Shown here one piece after another: positions 30,238-39,263 of a stretch of 64,000 nucleotides of DNA. Each line of letters opens with the position of its first letter. The first letter of the stretch is position 1. Location of the stretch: NCBI GenBank assembly GCA_021628825.1, contig JAJXRY010000001.1, positions 1,550,001 to 1,614,000 of the forward strand, read 5' to 3'. The notes under the pieces were generated by a model. That model did no database searches. It was not told the origin of the DNA and saw nothing but the letters and a program-made list of their open reading frames with translations. Source of the DNA: Lachnospiraceae bacterium (GTDB lineage Bacteria > Bacillota > Clostridia > Lachnospirales > Lachnospiraceae). The translations under genes and the position numbers were made by a program.

Positions 30238-30503
30238 GAATACTAATTGATACAAATGTCCTGATATCAGCAATACTAAATCCAAAAGGGACTCCATTTC
30301 AGGCATACCTTAAGGCTGTTTCCTTTCCAAACCATGCATTAATCTGCGATCAGAATATTGAAGAGTTGCGACGGATATTTAATAAATAATTTCCAAAAAG
30401 AATCGACGCATTAAACCGTTTTCTGTCCATTGCACTCTTATCCATTGAAATTGTGCAAATTCCAACTGATGAGACCGATTCTGAGTCTCTGATCCCTAAG
30501 TGA
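30234..30503 (+). pseudogene. PIN-domain toxin, C-terminally truncated
   Basis: Starts MRILIDTNVLISAILNP, the PIN motif with the first catalytic Asp. A frame break at an A-run near 30388 is followed by FPKRIDALNRFLSIALL and IPTDETDSE, then the homology ends. The distal third with the remaining acidic residues is absent, so the toxin is probably inactive even after correction, leaving an antitoxin-like regulator. Confidence 0.65.
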
Positions 30504-30611
30504 CAGGAGCCGGCCTTTTTTTATCTTGTTTTTGTCTTTTTCTTCTGCCATAAGCAGTTCCTCATCAAAAAGTAAGGCTCATTAGTTCATCTATCTTCCG
30601 GGCATGTCTTT

Positions 30612-31287
30612 TTATAATATTTTTTTCAAAGCAGATAAGATCTCACTAACTGCCTCATTTTTCCAAAAGTTTGTTGAAGTCTGTTATTAAGCTCTTGTCT
30701 TGAACTAGATTCCATGTAAGCCTCAACAATATCTTCTTTCCATTCATTATATTCCTTTAAGTACCTACCAATATGTGAACGGATTACTTGCTCTTTTTTT
30801 CTTGCTAGCTGCTTCTATATCTGTTTTTTTCTGTCTAGCATTTGTATCCTTAGATTTATTCGCGGATGAATTACTATTTTGATTTACTTTTACTATCCTT
30901 AGATGTCGAAGCTTGGCAAACCTCAAAAAAATTCTTTTTGATTTTATACTTTTTTTCTTAAGTTTCTCATCGATAAAGCCATCAAAATCGTTATCTTTAG
31001 AAACAATATAATAATCACTGCTTTTATCAGTTTTCATTGTTGCTTCAAGATCCTGTAAAATCAGCACATCCAACGCATTCTTAACAGTCTTCAAATCCGG
31101 ACTAATCTTTTTGATATGTAAAAAAACTGCTTTTTGATTCAATAATTCTTCTGTGTGTTCCAAATGACATCCTCTGAGCATCTTCACTATAAAAAAATTT
31201 TTCACAGTATCAGAAGCAGTTAGCTTTGCAATACCATTCAAACCACTATCCATTACATTTTCATAATCAATGTAAAAAAATCCTCAT
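30612..31287 (-). CDS. NYN/PIN-like domain protein (frameshifts)
   Basis: About 220 residues after run corrections. It begins MRIFYIDYENVMDSG, whose Asp and Glu-Asn match the NYN/PIN-like RNase entry motif. The second acidic patch is YYIVSKDNDFDGFI, and VLILQDLEATM lies between. The C-terminal half is basic then helical (KTDIEAASKKKR; SRQELNNRLQQTFGK). Such proteins are single-metal RNases in several families; the target is unknown. SD AGGTGA precedes the ATG at 31287. It follows directly on an integrase remnant. Confidence 0.6.
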
Positions 31288-31292
31288 ATACA

Positions 31293-31409
31293 TCACCTTT
31301 TATCCGTAACGTCTATATCTTTCTCAGAATACGAATAACGTCCGTCTGCCCGTTGACACTCACCGCTTCTGAGCGCATAGCCGCTGGAGTCCTTCCTGCT
31401 CTGTGCCAA
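31293..31409 (-). pseudogene. N-terminal remnant of a Tn916-type integrase
   Basis: A TTG-started frame behind AAAGGAGG reads LAQSRKDSSGYALRSGECQ then RADGRYSYSEKDID. This is the arm-binding start of tyrosine integrases of Tn916-like elements. It stops after about 38 residues where the NYN gene begins. The small genes normally upstream of such an integrase are still present (31445-32171). Confidence 0.6.
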
Positions 31410-31444
31410 TCTGTTTACCTCCTTTTTGGAGAGGCACAGTTTTC

Positions 31445-31616
31445 TTAGGGTTTGGTCTTGTAAAGGAGTTCAAGCGCTTCCTTAAAGACCTGTGCTTGGG
31501 TGAGATTCATCTTTTTGCAGTAGGCAAATAGTCTGTCACGTTCTGCCTCAGTGACTCTGAAGCCAACCTTGATATACTTCTTATCTTCTACCGATGGTCT
31601 TCCAACTTTTTGCCAT
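31445..31616 (-). CDS. ribbon-helix-helix-like protein (frameshift)
   Basis: One extra A after the ATG at 31616 hides the start MAKVGRPSVEDKKYIKVGF. The rest is RVTEAERDRLFAYCKKMNLT then QAQVFKEALELLYK, a typical RHH/CopG-like DNA-binding protein of 56 residues. GGGAGCAGG precedes the start. It lies just upstream of the integrase remnant and may have been its regulator. Confidence 0.7.
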
Positions 31617-31721
31617 AACCTGCTCCCTTCCGAATCTATGTCCCCATTATAGTTTATGCCCCACAAAAATACAATGTTTTTTTGAAAGCTGTGCATCTGA
31701 TTTTCATTCCATACTGTTCCA

Positions 31722-31943
31722 TTAAATGTCTCTGAAGTTCTCGATATACTCGTCGATGATCTCCGTATTTACCAGAACGATCCTCCTGATGCGGTAGATT
31801 GCTTTCGCTTCCTTGGCAAGTTCGGTAAATGCATGGATCCCCATGAAGTACATTGCTGCACCTTCTTCATACTTTACGAACTTCTTCTTGCCGTTCGTAA
31901 AAAGGTTTTCCATATTCTCATATTCTTTTCTCTTATATCCCAT
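31722..31943 (-). CDS. DUF6462-like small DNA-binding protein
   Basis: 73 residues, start at 31943 with AGGAGGG. The core EGAAMYFMGIHAFTELAKEA then IYRIRRIVLVNTEIID resembles the excisionase-like DUF6462 family that precedes integrases in Clostridia elements. It is intact, four bases after the preceding gene. Confidence 0.65.
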   Translation of the reverse strand: MGYKRKEYENMENLFTNGKKKFVKYEEGAAMYFMGIHAFTELAKEAKAIYRIRRIVLVNTEIIDEYIENFRDI

Positions 31944-31946
31944 GAT

Positions 31947-32171
31947 CTAACCCTCCTGTATGGTTTCCTTGAAGAAAGCAATCGTCTTGCCTTCCAGCTT
32001 TTTTCTTGTTTTCGATACGATATTCAGAATCGTCTGATACGCCTTGTCTTCCTCCTCCGCGATCTCTACGAGCTTTCTCCCGTCATGCAGATGACTGTAG
32101 GTGATCTTGAATTCTGCCAGGGGAAGTGCTTTCCCGTAGCTTTCCACTAACTTATCTTCTGTAATGCACAT
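31947..32171 (-). CDS. hypothetical protein of a decayed integrative element
   Basis: 74 residues (MCITEDKLVESYGKALPLAE, AEEEDKAYQTILNIV, KKLEGKTIAFFKET). I do not recognise the family; the layout suggests an accessory of the same lost element. GGAGGTG lies before the ATG, and its stop lies within the ribosome binding site of the next gene. Confidence 0.55.
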   Translation of the reverse strand: MCITEDKLVESYGKALPLAEFKITYSHLHDGRKLVEIAEEEDKAYQTILNIVSKTRKKLEGKTIAFFKETIQEG

Positions 32172-32207
32172 GTTCGCACCTCCATTTTTCTTTCTTGGAG
32201 GTTAGGC

Positions 32208-32262
32208 TTGCCGGCTTGCGTCACCTCTTGCTTACACATGCAATTCTACGGAACGCCACGGA
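32208..32262. repeat. 55-bp direct repeat, copy 1
   Basis: Shares with 39073-39127 a GCTTGCCGGCTTGC start, a CACCTCTTGCTTACACATGC middle and a CAATTCTACGGAAC end, with only a few differences, in the same orientation. Together they bracket 6.9 kb containing a TA pair, a restriction remnant and an ABC/two-component cassette. Confidence 0.8.
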
Positions 32263-32371
32263 ATAAATCGTTCGTCAAACGGTCAACTTCTGTTGACCGG
32301 TAGTCAACTCAAAAAAATCAAAAAAAAGACGTATGAAACCAAATGTCTCATACGCCTCATAGGATTTATGA

Positions 32372-32703
32372 TTATAACTTTGAAAAATTCATCAAGCTGC
32401 TTATCTACATCTCTTCCGGAATACATAACCCGAATCACTGTAACCAATTTCTTTGTCTTATCGGGGATATAGAAAAATAACATAATTATCAACAGGCACA
32501 ACTCGTGTATTTCGACTCTTCCAGGGCTCTCTTTCATATTACCGGAACTTCTCCGGATACTCTCCCAAGGAAAGGATTTTTTCTTCGATCCGGTCAAGCT
32601 GTCCGGCTACATTCTCAGGCGAAAGAAGATCAAATGCTATATACTCAAAGATACCGCGAAGATCGTTCTCAGCCTGCTCCGTAAAGGTAACATCATATTT
32701 CAT
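32372..32703 (-). CDS. RelE/ParE-family toxin (frameshifts)
   Basis: About 108 residues after corrections: MKYDVTFTEQAENDLRGIFE, LDRIEEKILSLGEYPEKF, VDNYVIFLY and VIRVMYSGRDVDKQL. This is the RelE/ParE fold. A T5 run near 32386 hides the natural DEFSKL end. Its ATG overlaps the antitoxin stop (GTATGA). It could act as an mRNA endonuclease or gyrase inhibitor; sequence alone does not decide. Confidence 0.8.
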
Positions 32704-33008
32704 ACATTATAATCCCTTCGGATATCCGCAAAAACCTGAGCTGCAGATTTGGTACGCCCTGCCTGCATATCCGCATATCCTTTCTCAAGTTCCATGTCCA
32801 AAGTCTCTGCGTTCATTCTCGAAATATCAACAGGTCTCGCAGTTGGAATCTTTACCTCAAACGGAAGCCCCCTATTTAGAATGATCTGCTTATAAAACAT
32901 ATTGATAGCATTAGATGCCGGGATCCCCAAAGTAGCCAGAATTTCCTCAGCCTGTTCTTTAACATCCGGCTCTATTCTTGCATAAAGATTTGCTGATTTA
33001 GCTGCCAT
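32700..33008 (-). CDS. RelB/DinJ-family antitoxin
   Basis: About 102 residues, start MAAKSANLYARIEPDVKEQA with AAGGGG upstream. The RHH region continues ILATLGIPASNAINMFYKQI, followed by LPFEVKIPTARP, a DinJ signature. The C-terminal helix binds the toxin encoded next with a four-base overlap. The frame is intact. Confidence 0.88.
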   Translation of the reverse strand: MAAKSANLYARIEPDVKEQAEEILATLGIPASNAINMFYKQIILNRGLPFEVKIPTARPVDISRMNAETLDMELEKGYADMQAGRTKSAAQVFADIRRDYNV

Positions 33009-33072
33009 ATCATCACGCCCCTTTCTTTTACCCATATTATAAGTCAATGTACGGACAAAAGCAATACATTTT

Positions 33073-33393
33073 TCAAATCAGTGCCCTGATCTGCTTCAAA
33101 AGAATCTCTCTTACAGACTGATCCTTCACATCTCGCAACAAACCAAGCGCTTCGTCCGCAAATCCATCATTATTATCTGCAAAACCCAGCAGATAATTCG
33201 GCGTAGTCTGAAGTACTTTGGCGATCTCTGCCAGACCGCTGGCTCTCATCTCCTTCTTATCATTCTCGTAGTAGGAGATTATAGACTTCTCTACATATAA
33301 TGCTTCTGCCAGTTCCTCCTGGGTCATTCCAAGTCTGATCCTCTGTGCTCTGATCCTCTGTCCTAATGTTTCTTCCTTAATAGATATGTTCAT
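33073..33393 (-). CDS. XRE-family regulator
   Basis: 106 residues: LGQRIRAQRIRLGMTQEELA, LYVEKSIISYYENDKKEMR, IAKVLQTTPNYLLGFADN. An intact Cro/CI-type protein, start MNISIKEE with GAGGAG before it. The truncated XRE C-terminus at 40681-40830 (PNYLLG...) is related. Confidence 0.85.
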   Translation of the reverse strand: MNISIKEETLGQRIRAQRIRLGMTQEELAEALYVEKSIISYYENDKKEMRASGLAEIAKVLQTTPNYLLGFADNNDGFADEALGLLRDVKDQSVREILLKQIRALI

Positions 33394-33455
33394 CTTCTCC
33401 TCTTTCCGGGCGAACCGGAAAAAGGCATGTACTGTTGTGTCGCTGGACAAAAACA

Positions 33456-33506
33456 AAACGCACGAAAAGAATCCGTTTTACCGGTTATCTTTTCATGCGT
33501 CCGCGG
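33456..33506 (-). terminator. intrinsic terminator
   Basis: On the minus strand ACGCATGAAAAGATAACCGG pairs with CGGATTCTTTTCGTGCGT, followed by TTTGTTTTTG. It ends transcription coming from the restriction remnant side, ahead of the XRE gene. Confidence 0.7.
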
Positions 33507-33645
33507 TGGGTCATGCCCCCCATATCATGAAGCCCTAAGTTCATTTATTTTCCATTGAGATAATAAACCTTTATACTCAAGCAAACATTTAAATCGGACA
33601 ACTTTTTTTGTTCATATGCTAGAGAAATATCTTGAAAAAAATAAG

Positions 33646-33706
33646 AATAAAAAAAGAAATGGAACTGATTTATTTCAGATCCATTTCCGCTTTTTTTATT
33701 CTTATC
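33646..33706. terminator. long bidirectional terminator hairpin
   Basis: AAGAATAAAAAAAG plus AAATGGA and CTGA pair with their complements ending TTTTTTTATTCTT, giving a stem of over 20 pairs with T-runs on both strands. It overlaps the stop of the restriction-enzyme remnant. Confidence 0.7.
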
Positions 33707-34290
33707 TTATAATATCTTCAATAGGTTTCCAAATATCATTATTCATGACATTTTTCATCCCATTCAGTATTTGATATATATATTTGAGAACCAACAGCTC
33801 TTACAAATCCCCATTTAACTTCTGCAACTCTCTCTGCATAATGCTTCAACGCTTCAAATTTCTTACTTGCATATCCATCAATATTGTTGGAACTACCATC
33901 CGAAGTTATTCCACCCTTCGCCTCAATAATCCAAACATCACCATTTTCAGTTTGAACGATATAATCTGGATAGAAATGATTTCTTCTAAATGCTTTTCTA
34001 TAAACGATTCCAAAATATTCATCACCCTTATCACCATTCTTATAAACATGTTTTTACAGGATGCTTATCATCTTCACACCATTGCTCAAATGCAATTTCA
34101 GTGCAAGTTCTATTTGGAGCAATTAGAATATTATTTCCGTATCCCTCAAAAAAACATTTGTGTTCATATTTTTGGGTTGAAGCAATTTTTCTTATGCTGT
34201 TTATAGTATTGGTATCAGATTTTTTTCTTGTAGTTATGTAATAAAGAATAGTACGAGCATTTTTTTAAATTTTATCAGCTATCATAATTC
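33702..34290 (-). pseudogene. C-terminal remnant of a type III restriction/DEAD helicase subunit
   Basis: Reading minus-strand frames with run corrections gives NILIAPNRTCTEIAFEQWC, FGIVYRKAFRRNHFYPDYIV, then ENGDVWIIEAKGG and a helical tail ending IWKPIEDIIR. The PDYIV...WIIEAKGG pattern is the PD-(D/E)XK nuclease at the C-terminus of Res-type enzymes. The helicase part is absent, so it is a leftover of a lost restriction system. Confidence 0.6.
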
Positions 34291-34426
34291 TGTATGCCTC
34301 CTTCTTCCATGAGATTACAGCAAATGTAGTAGTAACGTCTATCAAAAGACTTTTACATATTAGATAAAAAGCATGTAAAATTTCTTTTTCATAGCTTAAT
34401 TGCGGTCTATTTAGCTTGTTTCCTGA

Positions 34427-35778
34427 CTACTCAGGAAAAAAATATTTCTACCCTCGCCCCACCTGTATTTTTCAGAATTTGAAAGTTTAATACCTCCACC
34501 ATATTTTTCAGCCACAGTTTTTTTGCAAAAAAAATAGTCCCATCCCATAATGGGCTTCGCCATTTCTACTTGTGTCATCCATAAAAAAACTGCTCTGTGC
34601 CATGCAATAATGCTTCTTTTGTAAATCCTGATCCGCTATCCTCCACAATGAATGTCAGCCGGCCATCCTGCTCCTTTGCGTCAATATAAATGATTCCATT
34701 TTCTTTTGTATGCTCCACTGCATTCTGAATCATATTCATTACGGCCCGGAACATTGGATCATAAGCAATCGTTACCTTTTTATCACTTTGTCCCGCCTTC
34801 CAATCTATTTTCTGGTGATAGATTTCTACCAGTCCGAGTGCCTGTTCCTTTATATCTGCGAAAAAATCTTCTAACCTCACCGTTGTATAGGTAAAATCAC
34901 TGCAATTACATGATTTTGTGAAATCTATAAACTGTTTTACATAACTTTGTATCTGTGTTGTGCCGTTCAAAACATAAGTGATATTATTCTTCTGTTCTGT
35001 GGTCAGTTCAGTCTCTGAAAGTAGTTCTGCATTTCCCCGTACAATCGTAAGAGGTGTTTTAATATCATGCGCCAAAGCAGACATCTGTTGTTTCTTTTCC
35101 TGCTCTGTTTTCCACTGCTTTTCTAAAGATTCTCGCAATGCATCTCGCATATCATCGATTGCCGATAAACAGTCATCAAACTCTTTGATACCGGAACAGG
35201 ATGTCTCATATTCCAGATTTTGATCCTTTATTTGTCTGATTGCGTCTAATACAGGCTGCATCTGCTTTTTGATTCTTTTTCCAAAACGTATGGACGGAAT
35301 GATGATAATCGCTACCGCTCCAATCACTGACATAATACTCATCACATTCTGTGGTCCTATAAAATGCTCCCTCAAAAAAGCGGAATGATATTGAGGTGTC
35401 AGGCGATATTGCAATACAACATATTCATTTTTCCCTTACAATTACTTTATAAAAAAATATTTCCCGGATGCGTTTCCGTACTTTGCAGCATTCCATGCTA
35501 TCTGTTCGTATTGTTCTGACAGATCTCCACCTATTTTCTCTCCATTCTCTGAAAAGATTACATAATCACAAAGTGCAGGAATCATCTCAGCAGTTACTTT
35601 ATCCGCACGTAAAATCGTATCATATGCTTCATTAATCTTTTGCTCTGCATAATTCGCCGGATAGATACAGCCCACACTAATCAAAAGGTACAGCAGCAGC
35701 CAAGCAACAATCACCAAACCTACTAATGATCCAAGCATGACCAGTACATATCTCATAAAAAAATCCAGCTGAGTGCAT
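34427..35778 (-). CDS. sensor histidine kinase, lantibiotic-immunity type (frameshifts)
   Basis: About 450 residues in the membrane. Transmembrane segments are VMLGSLVGLVIVAWLLLYLL and IMSVIGAVAIIIIPSIRF, with an extracellular loop between (frame break near 35440). The dimerization/H-box is SALAHDIKTPLTIVRGNAE, the N-box NMIQNAVEHT, then VEDSGSGF. After T-run corrections the end is MGLFFAKTV, SENTGGARVEIFFPE. It follows the response regulator by nine bases and senses cell-envelope peptides in related SpaK/NsaS-like systems. Confidence 0.85.
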
Positions 35779-35787
35779 TGCTTCTCT

Positions 35788-36458
35788 TTACTCTTCCCAT
35801 TTATATCCAATCCCCCAGACTGTTTTTATCGGTGTATAATCATAATCCGCAAATTTTGCTCTTATATTTTTGATATGCGTGATAATGGTACTGTCATTAC
35901 TCTCACTGTCAAAACCAAAGACCGCTTCCAATATCTGTTCCTTCGAGAAAACCTGTCCTCTGTTTTTTTAGCCAGAAATTCACAGATTTCGTACTCCGCT
36001 TTCGTAAGAGGAAGTTCCTTATCATCAACCAATAGTTTCTTTTGAGATATTTGAATACAGACCCTCCCCAAAAACCATCCGGACAGAATGTTCCCTGTGC
36101 TCTCTTCTAAGATGTGCATTGATCCTTGCCCGAAGTTCCATCACTCCAAATGGCTTTGAAATATAATCATCTGCTCCTAAAGAAAGTCCGTTTACCAGAC
36201 TGTTTTCCTCCGTTTTTGCCGTAAGAAACAAAATCGGACAATCCACAAGTGCCCTGATTCTTTTGCATAATTCGAAGCCATCAATTCCAGGCATCATAAT
36301 GTCCAGTAAAATCAGGTCATAACGATGTAATTCTTCCATATTAATTTTTTTAGTGGATTACTTACTTTGGTAACCAGATGTCCATCCTTATTCAAAAATG
36401 CCTTCTATCATTTCCAAAATTGCCGGTTCATCATCAACTGCCAGTATTTTTTTGCCAT
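35788..36458 (-). CDS. OmpR-family response regulator (frameshifts)
   Basis: About 223 residues. The receiver domain has KILAVDDEPAI with paired Asp, the phospho-acceptor in YDLILLDIMMPGIDG and the Lys in YISKPFG. The winged-helix domain follows: LLVDDKELPLTKAEYEICEF and the tail KTVWGIGYKWEE. Breaks at an A7 run after the start and near 36340, 36040 and 35940 are single-base. It should activate the ABC operon upstream, with which it is co-directional. Confidence 0.87.
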
Positions 36459-36504
36459 AGTTTCCCTCGATTCTATTCCGATATTCTGTTTCCTTCCCAG
36501 TGGT

Positions 36505-37216
36505 TTACCCACCAAAAAAATAGTATACCATACTAATCCCTGTAAATATTAAGTAACCTGGTATGAATGACAACCATTCACCTACACTAGTTTCTCCCAA
36601 TACAGATTGCAGATAAGTATATGGTACTCTACCCGTCCAGCAGACAAATACATATTTCCACACATAATCTCCAAGTCCGGTAAGCATCAATGCACTAATT
36701 AGTCCTGATATAATCCCTGCTCCAATGGATACCCCTTTTTCCAAACTGAAAAGCCAGAATCAGCTGCCATAGATAAAGTGGAACACTGCTTCCCCACAGC
36801 AGCAATGCTGCAAATATACATCCTTTCATGATTTCGATATCGCTTGATGCGATTCTTCCAAATCCAATTCCGAATATGATTGCTGTCAATAGGATAGAGC
36901 ACAGACACAAAACCAGTAGCATCAACAGTTTCGATAAAAATGCTGCAGGTTTATCCGGTAAAGACAACAGATTTTGAAAATCACCTGCATTTTGTTCCTG
37001 TTCCATCACACTTGCTGTAAAAATTCCAATAAGTACCGGAAGTCCTGCTCCTATTGCCTGATAAAATGCAATCACTCTCATATTTTCATTCCATGGTGAA
37101 AAAAGGTAATACACTAAAAATATAACGCTGGTTAGAATCGGAATCAGTAAGTGTGCCAGAATCACAGATGTTCCTTTCATCTTTCGCAAGTCTGCATTAA
37201 GAGATCTTCCAATCAT
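36505..37216 (-). CDS. immunity ABC transporter permease, MutG/SpaG type
   Basis: About 237 residues with six hydrophobic segments (ILAHLLIPILTSVIFLVYYL; LLMLLVLCLCSILLTAIIFG; AGIISGLISALMLTGLGDYV). The MIGRSLNADLRKMKGT start and the VMEQEQNAGDFQNLLSLP loop mark the MutG family. One frame change near 36735. It starts one base after the MutE-type stop. Together with MutE and MutF it expels or excludes lantibiotic-like peptides from the membrane. Confidence 0.82.
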
Positions 37217-37217
37217 C

Positions 37218-37965
37218 TTATTTCACCTCTCTTCTCTCAAACCATTTCAAAAACAGAACCGTTACAAAAACAAACCAGATGATTGAGAGACACATCCCCG
37301 GAACAATGACTCCCGTATCCAAAAGAGGATTCCCTGCTTCTGCGGCAAGTCCATTTGGTAAAACATGAAGCAACGGACACATCATTCGCATAGGGATTGC
37401 AGAAACAAGTACATACCAGATTCTGGTTTGTGATATTACCACACCGCTGACGGTAATAAACAGGCAGACGAACAGGTTTACAATCATTCCAAATCGTTCA
37501 CTTAAAAAAATAAAGCTACCGGAATCTCCCATAACTCAGAAACCGTCAGAAACAATACTGCAATCAACGCTCCTCCAACTGGAACATGTGTCGTTAGAAG
37601 AAAGCCTCCAAGCGTTGCTCCTGCAAACACAATCACATTAGAAAACAAAATCATGCACCCAATATAAATAATTTTTCCCCAGCAACAATTTTTCTTCTGT
37701 CTGTGGGAATAGTCATTAAATGATAGTATTTTTATCTTTTTTTCTCCTGCGCCACAGAAAGATAACAAAATAGAGCAATCATCCCCGGCAGCAAAAGTGT
37801 ATACCACCAGTTCCAAACACTTTCTGAATAAGCATTTATCATCCCAAGAGTAAATATAAATGCCATGACAAATGTAAGAAGAGGAAATCCCCAGATAAAC
37901 TTTTTTCGCATGGTTCTTTTGGCTTTTTGATGTTCTGCTTTTATAATATTAACCATGGATTTCAC
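37218..37965 (-). CDS. immunity ABC transporter permease, MutE/EpiE type (frameshifts)
   Basis: About 248 residues. Start MVNIIKAEHQKAKRTMRKKF, first helix FPLLTFVMAFIFTLGMINA, then a WNWWYTLLLPGMIALFCYL segment typical of MutE/EpiE. The C-terminus ends KWFERREVK. Breaks near 37735 and 37510 occur at T- and A-runs. It overlaps the end of the ATPase gene. Confidence 0.82.
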
Positions 37966-38668
37966 CTGCTTTCTGGTTTTTTTCTTACCACATTCATAAA
38001 CAAATCTTCAAGATTATCTCCCTGCTTTTAATGCTCCTTCGTATCCTAAGATTCCACCTGAAATAATCCCTGACTTTATCTGCAAGTAACTGTACCTCTG
38101 AGAGAATATGACTGGAGATAATTACAGTGATTCCCTGTTCCGGAAAAGACCGGATCAGCTCTCGTAATTCCTCGATTCCTATTGGATCTAATCCATTCGT
38201 AGGTTCATCCAATATCAAAAGTTCCGGTTCTCCAAGCAATGCCATTGCAATGCCTAGTCTTTGTTTCATTCCCAAAGAAAACTGTCCTGCTTTCTTCTTT
38301 CCGGTGTTTGTAAGTGATACAATCTGCAAGACCTCATCAATTCTGTTTTCATCTGTACCAAGCAATAATTGTCTTACCTTCAAATTCTCTCTGGCGGAAA
38401 GATTTTCATAAATAGGCGGATTCTCAATTAACGCTCCTATTTTTGATAAATCTTTCCTATCCCAAAGTTTTCCATCAAAGTAAATCTTTTCCTGCAGTTG
38501 GTTTCATCATACCGGTCAGCATTTTCAATGTGGTAGATTTACCAGCGCCATTCGGTCCAAGCAGTCCATAAATCTGTCCCTTTTCGATATTAAGTGAAAC
38601 ATTATTTACCGCTTTCTGTTTTCTAAAAATATTTACATAGATTTTTGCGTCTGTAACATCATTTCCAT
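37949..38668 (-). CDS. immunity ABC transporter ATPase, MutF/SpaF type (frameshifts)
   Basis: About 238 residues. The restored start is MEMMLQTQNLCKYFRKQKAV with GAAGGA upstream. Walker A GLLGPNGAGKSTT, Q-loop IENPPIYENLSAREN, ABC signature QFSLGMKQRLGIAMALLG, Walker B LLILDEPTNGLD, H-loop VIISSHIL. Breaks fall at runs near 38640, 38470 and 38050. First gene of the ATPase-permease-permease-regulator-kinase operon, the SpaFEG-RK order. No lantibiotic biosynthesis gene is nearby. Confidence 0.88.
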
Positions 38669-38744
38669 CTTTACTATCCTTCCTTCTATATTTCATTTCT
38701 TACTGAAATATAACCTAACAGAAAAATAAAGATTTGATGAAGAT

Positions 38745-39072
38745 TTATTCCCGTATGGAATAAACCATCAATTGAATATCATTATCAGAACTCGGCTTTC
38801 CACTGAAATCAGCAAAGCTGTTACAAATACGAAGTCCTAATTTACAGAATATCTCCGTGATTTCATCCAAACTATATAACCTTATAGGATTTCCTTCTTT
38901 CATTTCAGGCTTATAAAGTGCTTCTCCATACATATAGTCTACCTGCCCATATATCAGCGTTTTTCTATCCTTCTCCCATTCAAAAGCAGATAATGTAAGT
39001 CCCTTTTCTCCTGCATCCCATAACTTGCAAGGGAAATGTGTTTGGGCATAGCTTCCATTCATGATATCCATA
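38745..39072 (-). pseudogene. C-terminal remnant of a SAM methyltransferase
   Basis: From KHFMDIMNGSYAQTHF through LWDAGEKGLTLSAFEW to LGLRICNSFADFSGKP the sequence matches the end of small class I methyltransferases. The N-terminal SAM-binding half is replaced exactly at the 55-bp repeat (39073), pointing to recombination rather than sequencing error. Confidence 0.6.
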
Positions 39073-39127
39073 AAGTGCTTGCCGGCTTGCATCACCTCTT
39101 GCTTACACATGCAATTCTACGGAACTC
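39073..39127. repeat. 55-bp direct repeat, copy 2
   Basis: Second copy of the 32208-32262 repeat, same orientation. It is joined directly to the truncated methyltransferase, while copy 1 lies upstream of an unrelated small gene. Confidence 0.8.
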
Positions 39128-39206
39128 CATGTAAAAAAAGTCGTTCCCCAGACCTTGTACTTTTTTTCGCCCCAAAAAGTACAACGACATTGTACTTTCG
39201 AAACAA

Positions 39207-39244
39207 ACATCAAAAAAAGACACCTACATCAAAGTACGTGTCTT
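39207..39244 (-). terminator. intrinsic terminator after the DUF4143 ATPase
   Basis: On the minus strand AAAGACAC pairs with GTGTCTTT around a 13-base loop and is followed by T5; it lies about 20 bases after the ATPase stop. Confidence 0.8.
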
Positions 39245-39263
39245 TAACGGCATCCTAAAAATA

